Shown one piece after another: positions 17,948 through 21,592 of a stretch of DNA of 21,592 bases (the stretch's first letter is position 1; each line of letters starts with the position of its first letter). The DNA comes from Pseudomonadota bacterium (GTDB lineage Bacteria; Pseudomonadota; Gammaproteobacteria; Burkholderiales; Thiobacillaceae), in contig JAUPLV010000016.1 of NCBI GenBank assembly GCA_030836725.1, positions 1 through 21,592 of the forward strand, given 5' to 3'. Below the pieces are notes generated by a model. It did not search any database. It was not told the DNA's origin and was given only the letters and a program-made list of their open reading frames with translations. Both the position numbers and the translations under genes were made by a program.

Positions 17948-18711
17948 GCGAGAAATCTGCTGAAAAGCACGCCGCGGAAAAACTCATCTATGGCTTCCAC
18001 CCCGTTCTGGCTCGTCTGCGCCAGGATCCCGCGGGCATCTTCGAAATCTACCTCGACCTGACCCGGCGCGACGCGCGCGCGCGCGACCTGGTGCATCAGG
18101 CCAAGGACAACGGGGTCAAGCTGGCGCAGGTCGAAGCCGACCGCCTGACCCGCCTGGTCGGCAAGGCCGCCAAGCACCAGGGTGTGGTCGCACGCGTCAA
18201 ACCGGTCGCGCTGACGCATTCACTCGACGAAGTGCTGGAGAGCATCAAAGGTCCGCCGCTGCTGGTGATCCTCGACGGCGTCACCGACCCGCACAACCTC
18301 GGCGCCATCATGCGCTCGGCCGACGCCTTCGGCGTGCACGCCGTCATCGCCCCGAAAGACAATGCCGTCGGCATCAACGCCACGGTGGAAAAGGTCGCCT
18401 CCGGCGCCGCAGAAACCGTGCCCTACATCATGGTCACCAATCTCTCGCGCACCATCGAAGACCTCAAGGAACACAACATCTGGGTCATCGCCGCCGACAT
18501 GGACGGCGAGCAGCCGCTATCCCGCGTCGATGCCAAAACCGGCATCGCCTGGGTGCTCGGCGCCGAGGGCGCGGGCATCCGCCGCCTGGTCAAACAAAAC
18601 TGCGATCAGGTCGCGCGCATCCCCATCGGCGGCACCGTGGAAAGCCTCAACGTCTCGGTGTCGGCGGCGCTGTGTCTGTATGAGACGGTGCGGCAGCGCA
18701 CGACAGGCTAG
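17944..18711 (+). CDS. rlmB: 23S rRNA (Gm2251) 2'-O-methyltransferase RlmB (SpoU/TrmH family)
   Basis: SPOUT-class methyltransferase that 2'-O-methylates G2251 in the peptidyl-transferase P loop of 23S rRNA. The 255-residue protein has an N-terminal RNA-binding domain (LIYGFHPVLARL, KHQGVVARV) and the knotted SpoU domain. The latter has motif 1 DGVTDPHNLGAIMRSA (111-126), motif 2 LGAEGAGI (205-212) and motif 3 IPIGGTVESLNVSVSAAL (226-243). The rnr-rlmB pairing is the same as in E. coli (rnr-rlmB), and the ATGA overlap suggests coupled expression. It is the last housekeeping gene before the accessory region. Confidence 0.97.
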   Translation: MSEKSAEKHAAEKLIYGFHPVLARLRQDPAGIFEIYLDLTRRDARARDLVHQAKDNGVKLAQVEADRLTRLVGKAAKHQGVVARVKPVALTHSLDEVLESIKGPPLLVILDGVTDPHNLGAIMRSADAFGVHAVIAPKDNAVGINATVEKVASGAAETVPYIMVTNLSRTIEDLKEHNIWVIAADMDGEQPLSRVDAKTGIAWVLGAEGAGIRRLVKQNCDQVARIPIGGTVESLNVSVSAALCLYETVRQRTTG

Positions 18712-18751
18712 AATGAACGGCGTTTCAACGGGTATTCCAAGGAGCAGACCC

Positions 18752-18937
18752 ATGCAAACCGTCAAACAAATCGTCCACGATATCGCCGACCACTTGCCAG
18801 ACCAGGCAAGCTTCGACGATGCCATGTATGCCCTCTACGTGCGCCAGAAACTGGAGCGCTCGCTGAAAGCGGCGGAGGAAGGCAAGATCACCTCGCAGGA
18901 AGAGATGGAAAAACGCTACCTCAACCATGAAGGTTGA
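18752..18937 (+). CDS. Antitoxin of a ParE/RelE-type toxin-antitoxin pair
   Basis: A 61-residue protein starting MQTVKQIVHDIADHLPDQAS, with AAGGAG at 18739-18744 seven bases before the ATG. The helical text YVRQKLERSLKAAEEGKI followed by EEMEKRYL resembles the C-terminal part of antitoxins that pair with ParE/RelE toxins (consensus like VRQKIERGLADxEAG). The frame is open further upstream through rlmB, but that is a shadow. The last 11 bases overlap the toxin start, the usual antitoxin-first arrangement with translational coupling. As in other TA systems it probably binds the toxin and represses the operon; no operator was identified. Confidence 0.8.
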   Translation: MQTVKQIVHDIADHLPDQASFDDAMYALYVRQKLERSLKAAEEGKITSQEEMEKRYLNHEG

Positions 18938-19235
18938 GTGGTCGGATTGCGCGCGGGACGATCTCGACGATCTTGTTTGCTACATCAGTCGGGATTCCGC
19001 ATTCTATGCCCGCCGCTTTGCCGAAAGGGTTGTCCTTGCCACACGGCGGTTACAAGCCTTTCCAGAAAGCGGCCGCATGATTCCCGAGTCGGAAAACAAA
19101 ACCCTGCGGGAAATCATCGTTCAGGGTTACCGGGTCATGTATCGCCTTGAGCCGGGCCGTGTGCTCGTGCTTGCGGTGATGCACGGGAGTCGTGACGTTG
19201 GCGGGATGGCGGACAAGCCTTGGGGTGAGAACTAG
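18927..19235 (+). CDS. ParE/RelE superfamily toxin (plasmid stabilisation protein)
   Basis: A 102-residue protein with the ParE/RelE-fold pattern. The helix WSDCARDDLDDLVCYISRDS is followed by a second helix YARRFAERVVLATRRLQAFP, then ESGRMIPE and the beta strands REIIVQGYRVMYRLEPGRVL and VLAVMHGSRD. The position of the R-V-M-Y-R strand and the H-G-x-R-D ending are common in ParE-like toxins. These inhibit DNA gyrase (ParE) or cleave mRNA (RelE), and sequence alone does not separate the two. It overlaps its antitoxin by 11 bases. No frameshift or truncation is visible, so the pair could be functional. Confidence 0.87.
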   Translation: MKVEWSDCARDDLDDLVCYISRDSAFYARRFAERVVLATRRLQAFPESGRMIPESENKTLREIIVQGYRVMYRLEPGRVLVLAVMHGSRDVGGMADKPWGEN

Positions 19236-19277
19236 ATCGGTCAACTTCAGATCCGTGGTGATAGGCTTCACTAAAGG

Positions 19278-19462
19278 GTGATTGAAGATACCGTGTCCCA
19301 TGTTGTTCGCGAAGCCGCCAAAGTGCTGGGCATCAGCCAGTCTCGCGTATCCGACCTGATGCGCGGAAAATGGGACAAATTCAGCCTGGACATGCTGGTG
19401 ACCCTGGCTACCCGAGGGGGCTGCATTGCGAATTGAAATTGGCGGCTTGGGTGGCGCAGTGA
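19278..19462 (+). pseudogene. XRE-type HTH (HigA-like antitoxin) gene remnant with a frameshift
   Basis: From 19278 the frame reads a clear helix-turn-helix: EAAKVLGISQSRVSDLMRGK, then WDKFSLDMLVTLATRGG, and stops early at 19434-19436. In the -1 frame the text continues as GLHCELKLAAWVAQ and stops at 19460-19462. That is the expected ending of this antitoxin family, in which a ...TLAxRAGL...ELKLAA tail is familiar. Adding one base to the run of five G (19416-19420) rejoins the two parts. Upstream, a TAA at 19272 cuts the frame, and the N-terminal half and first HTH helix (usually GxTQAEAAK) seem missing. It is either a decayed antitoxin or a fragment with a homopolymer sequencing error. Confidence 0.75.
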
Positions 19463-19500
19463 ATGTGTTGATGCAAGACCCTGTTCCTTTCTGTTCCTTT
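19461..19500. repeat. Left copy of a 20-bp dispersed repeat, followed by a short tandem repeat
   Basis: GAATGTGTTGATGCAAGACC (19461-19480) differs by one base from 21082-21101. It is followed by two exact copies of CTGTTCCTTT (19481-19500) and a third imperfect copy (TTGTTCCTTT). The 20-bp motif is one end of the palindromic element seen complete at 21047-21104, so this is probably a partial copy. Confidence 0.7.
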
Positions 19501-19533
19501 ATTGTTCCTTTTCTGCATGGCGGGTTGTCGGCA

Positions 19534-19803
19534 ATGACGGTCTTGATCGAGGTGACGGGAAACGCGGTGGATCGCATGATCCCTGTGCCGCTAGGCTGGC
19601 GGAAGAAAAGCGCAATCAGGACGCTGGCAGAAAGTTCGGCGGGGAGGGCGGCGATTGCGAATACGATTGGAGAATTTTACTTTGCTGCTAATGCATTGGG
19701 ATGGGGTAAGCCACCCTTTACCATTGGCGTGGCATTTGAGATGGTGCGGCCAAAGTTTATCGGAATCGGGTTGTGGTCTGATTCCCCATGCGCAAAGTAC
19801 TGA
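19534..19803 (+). CDS. Possible small protein (89 aa), unrecognised
   Basis: The frame is open from 19426 to 19803. The first ATG after the dispersed repeat is 19534, giving 89 residues beginning MTVLIEVTGNAVDRMIPVPL and ending SPCAKY. I do not recognise it. It has a mildly hydrophobic C-terminal half (FTIGVAFEMVRPKFIGIGLW) with no clean transmembrane helix. No good Shine-Dalgarno is visible. Its stop is three bases before the ATG of the 372-aa gene, so the two could be coupled. It could equally be a random open frame or a degraded gene. Third-position composition is mixed, unlike the strongly GC-biased core genes. Confidence 0.35.
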   Translation: MTVLIEVTGNAVDRMIPVPLGWRKKSAIRTLAESSAGRAAIANTIGEFYFAANALGWGKPPFTIGVAFEMVRPKFIGIGLWSDSPCAKY

Positions 19804-19806
19804 AGA

Positions 19807-20925
19807 ATGGAAAATTTTTCATCCTCAATTCGTTGGTTCGAACTCCAGCCCAAGGATTTGAAGGGACTCTCATTTGAAGTTCTCACAGAGCGATTCCGTT
19901 GGGAGGGGATTGCCGGGCTTGTTATTCATTTGGAGTCTCTCAATGGTGTAGTGATAAATTTGTTATCCCCTGTTGGCTCTGTGCTGCAAAGCCCCACTCA
20001 CTTTGGAGACCTGTTTCTTGATCTGTTTCCCAATGGAAATAATCGGATTGACTGGGCATCAAACCCGGATAGAGGCCGGGCGTATGCTCAGGAACTCAGA
20101 CGGGCAAAAATCAGGAAAGCTGATCCACAGGCGAGGAACTTATTTGGACATTTTGATGATGTCTGTGGGAGTAGAGCACGAAGCGTTCCAAGCCTATCCA
20201 CAAGTGTGGGGTACCTGGAATATTATCGACTGTTTTCCTGTGGCTTCGACAAAATCCATGAGCCTGCGATTCGGAACTATCTGGAAAAACTATTCTCACA
20301 ACTCGGCCATTGGGCATTTGTTTCGTTTCCAGAATCCCAGAAGGTGACTGATTTAGAATGGGGTAAAGTGCACTTCGATTTTCTCTTGCTATCTGGAATG
20401 CCACATACTATATATTCTGAAATTGAGACACTGCTTCTCCGGGAGCTGGCACCAATTCGCCTGGAGCAGACGCAAAAACAGGCAATTCGTCAATGGGAGT
20501 CAATTGCCGCCACTTCGGCTTTTACCTCTCAAGTTGAGACCCAATACAAAGGGATGGTAGGCAAGGTCATTGCCGAGCTAAAACGCAGTGTCGAACGTCT
20601 TGAAGCAGGAATGGATTATGATGTTGAACTGGCTCCGATTACCCGAATCAAGGCTTTATTGTGTATTTCCGGTGGTGATTTGTCAGAAGCGGTTTACACA
20701 GTTGAAATCCTGAGCTATCGCGCAAGGCTGGTCAGATTGCTGGGATGGCCGATTTATTTTCGCAAAGTGCAACAGGATTTACCAAAACTCCGGGAGCAAT
20801 GGCCTGAATTGGTTGACGGAAAATCCCCCCCCTACGATCCCATTCATGAACTGGAATGCTATCATGCAGAAATGCTGGTGCGTTTCCCCGTGCTTGGTGA
20901 AAACCCGTTTGCAGTCGGCGGATAG
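19807..20925 (+). CDS. Unrecognised 372-aa soluble protein in a lower-GC accessory segment
   Basis: I do not recognise this protein. It is 372 residues, with no signal peptide, transmembrane helix, P-loop, HTH or metal-binding cluster. The N-terminal 200 residues look mixed alpha/beta (IAGLVIHLESLNGVVINLLS, HWAFVSFPESQKVTDLEWGK, VHFDFLLLSGM). Residues about 210-330 are long amphipathic helices (LLLRELAPIRLEQTQKQAIR, GMVGKVIAELKRSVERLEAG). These faintly recall a sensor-kinase dimerisation region, but no ATPase domain or clear H-box follows. GC is about half by rough counting of several lines, with many AT-ending codons, clearly below the upstream genes. This suggests transfer. It follows the 89-aa frame by three bases and lies between two copies of a dispersed repeat. 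The uninterrupted length argues for a real gene. Confidence 0.7.
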   Translation: MENFSSSIRWFELQPKDLKGLSFEVLTERFRWEGIAGLVIHLESLNGVVINLLSPVGSVLQSPTHFGDLFLDLFPNGNNRIDWASNPDRGRAYAQELRRAKIRKADPQARNLFGHFDDVCGSRARSVPSLSTSVGYLEYYRLFSCGFDKIHEPAIRNYLEKLFSQLGHWAFVSFPESQKVTDLEWGKVHFDFLLLSGMPHTIYSEIETLLLRELAPIRLEQTQKQAIRQWESIAATSAFTSQVETQYKGMVGKVIAELKRSVERLEAGMDYDVELAPITRIKALLCISGGDLSEAVYTVEILSYRARLVRLLGWPIYFRKVQQDLPKLREQWPELVDGKSPPYDPIHELECYHAEMLVRFPVLGENPFAVGG

Positions 20926-21046
20926 AGAGCGAAAAAAAAGGGGACGGATTTAACAGGCTGCTGAAATACCCCACCCGGATGCGTGGTGCCTTGACCTGAA
21001 AGTTTGATTTTTCATTCAGTTCGCTCGCAGGATTAAAGAGCCGGGG
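20926..21046. other. Gene-free segment with likely mobile-element debris
   Basis: No gene is supported here. The segment holds AAAAAAAAGGGGACGGATTT (20932-20951) and, just after, AACAGGCTGCTGAAA. Both motifs are reminiscent of sequences found at ends of transposon or REP/RAYT-type elements in proteobacteria. That reading is by memory of pattern only. The segment runs into the palindromic element starting at 21047. Confidence 0.35.
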
Positions 21047-21104
21047 TCAGGTCTTGCAATGCAACATGATTCCATCTTGGGGAATGTGTTAATGCAAGAC
21101 CTGA
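21047..21104. repeat. Palindromic mobile-type element with 12-bp inverted ends
   Basis: TCAGGTCTTGCA (21047-21058) and TGCAAGACCTGA (21093-21104) are exact inverted repeats around 34 bases. The right half (21082-21101) matches 19461-19480 at 19 of 20 positions. The left end is preceded by GAGCCGGGG, so the outer sequence reads CCGGGGTCAGG, close to the CCGGGGTCA core of the tandem repeat at 21235. Ends of this GGGGTCAGGTCTTGCA type are, as I recall, common beside REP-associated (Y1) transposase genes in betaproteobacteria. No such transposase is in the window. Confidence 0.7.
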
Positions 21105-21193
21105 TAAACATCTAGCCCGTGGCCGGCCTCCCGAAGATGACGTAACGTCAGGGTGCGAGCCTTTGACAAGACGTCATCAACCAGGAGACCGTA
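21105..21193 (+). mobile_element. IS110-type left-end leader (partial), with alternative hairpins
   Basis: This segment lies between the palindromic element and the ATG of the IS110 fragment. TGACGT (21138-21143) can pair with the adjacent ACGTCA (21145-21150). Alternatively GATGACGT (21136-21143) can pair with the second ACGTCATC (21171-21178). In the IS110 family the non-coding end next to the transposase start encodes the bridge/seek RNA, so this could be a remnant of that region. It is shorter than published examples and cannot be confirmed by eye. Confidence 0.4.
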
Positions 21194-21346
21194 ATGGAAC
21201 TGTACGCGGGGATAGACTTGCACTCAAACGCGAGGAGAACCGGGGTCGAGAACCGGGGTCACGAGAACCGGGGTCACGAGAACCGGGGTCACGAGAACCG
21301 GGGTCACGAGAACCGGGGTCAAGTTTTTCATTATCACATGACCTAA
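21194..21346 (+). pseudogene. IS110-family transposase, only the first 12 codons, fused to a tandem repeat
   Basis: AGGAG at 21183-21187 precedes ATG 21194, which reads MELYAGIDLHSN. This is the typical start of IS110-family transposases, with the first Asp of the DEDD RuvC-like site in GIDLH. After codon 12 the sequence enters the 15-bp tandem repeat, and the frame continues as repeated ENRGH units to a TAA at 21344. The remaining transposase, over 300 residues in intact members, is absent. The element is dead, and the 50-residue product, if made, is a chimera. The start region itself looks well preserved, so the loss may be recent. Confidence 0.75.
21235..21320. repeat. Six-copy 15-bp tandem repeat GAGAACCGGGGTCAC
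   Basis: Copies start at 21235, 21248, 21263, 21278, 21293 and 21308. The four middle copies are exact 15-mers; the first lacks the last two bases and the last copy diverges after 13. The unit keeps the reading frame and encodes E-N-R-G-H. The core CCGGGGTCA resembles the outer end of the palindromic element at 21041-21049. Confidence 0.92.
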
Positions 21347-21592
21347 AACAGCATTGGGGTCAGCCAAGGATTATTTCGGTATTCTTGGGCGTCCGGCTCA
21401 TTAACCGTGTCACCGATTACTTTCTCTGTGTATTGCGTCGTCAATAGCGCCGGCGCGAACTGGCCGAAATAGGTTCGCTGATTGTTCACATCGCGTGCCG
21501 GCGAGGCGCGGCATTTCCTTCGGCGTCGGCCACCTCTTTCATCAGCAAGACGTCTTCGTGAAGGCTCAACGTATTCACTGGGGCCGGACGGC
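21347..21592 (-). other. Right-edge segment with possible minus-strand coding remnants
   Basis: No complete gene is supported. On the minus strand one frame enters from the window edge and ends at a TGA (21489-21487) after text such as VNTLSLHEDVLLMKEVADAE. A second minus frame carries DVNNQRTYFGQFAPALLTTQ followed by YTEKVIGDTVNEPDAQEY and ends at a TAG at 21346-21344. Both pieces look protein-like in composition. They could be parts of one frameshifted gene end, but I recognise neither. Confidence 0.3.

Noticed and set aside
18362..18751. Long N-terminal extension of the antitoxin inside rlmB
   Set aside because: It is an out-of-frame reading of rlmB; AAGGAG at 18739 marks the start at 18752.
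21235..21320. Possible CRISPR-like array
   Set aside because: The 15-bp units are directly tandem with no spacers, and no cas genes are present.

Overview
The window looks like a chromosome segment from a high-GC betaproteobacterium. The likely group is Nitrosomonadales/Thiobacillaceae-like; this is inferred from gene order and protein character, and no search was run. From 1 to about 18.7 kb it is a dense plus-strand housekeeping block in the order ndk(partial)-rlmN-pilW-rodZ-ispG-hisS-yfgM-bamB-der, then hflX-hflK-hflC-DUF2065-hisZ-purA, then tRNA-Leu (minus), rnr and rlmB. Many junctions are 4-base ATGA/GTGA overlaps (rlmN/pilW, pilW/rodZ, yfgM/bamB, hflK/hflC, hflC/DUF2065, rnr/rlmB), so long co-transcribed and translationally coupled units are likely. 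The genes cover rRNA methylation (rlmN, rlmB), type IV pilus assembly (pilW), cell shape (rodZ), isoprenoids (ispG), histidyl-tRNA charging and histidine synthesis control (hisS, hisZ), envelope biogenesis (yfgM, bamB), ribosome GTPases (der, hflX), membrane protease control (hflK/hflC), purines (purA) and RNA decay (rnr).

The der-hflX junction is unusual. The commonly found hfq gene is absent. In its place are a cluster of three related palindromic repeats, one apparently inserted inside another, and a two-gene minus-strand unit of small unrecognised proteins with its own sigma70-like promoter. The purA-rnr junction holds a strong bidirectional terminator and a tRNA-Leu(CAG) gene on the minus strand. 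The tRNA promoter has near-consensus boxes and a GC-rich discriminator, and its -35 box overlaps the rnr start codon.

From about 18.7 kb to the right end the region is accessory. It holds an intact ParE/RelE-type toxin-antitoxin pair and a broken XRE/HTH antitoxin-like gene with a one-base frameshift in a G tract. Next come a possible 89-aa ORF and an unrecognised 372-aa protein with lower GC than its neighbours. These two are flanked by near-identical 20-bp repeats that belong to a palindromic mobile-type element. Finally there is the 5' end of an IS110-family transposase that is lost after 12 codons into six copies of a 15-bp tandem repeat. The last 250 bases hold only weakly supported open frames. 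The 372-aa gene and its flanking repeats are the best candidates for something undescribed, but no function can be read from the sequence.
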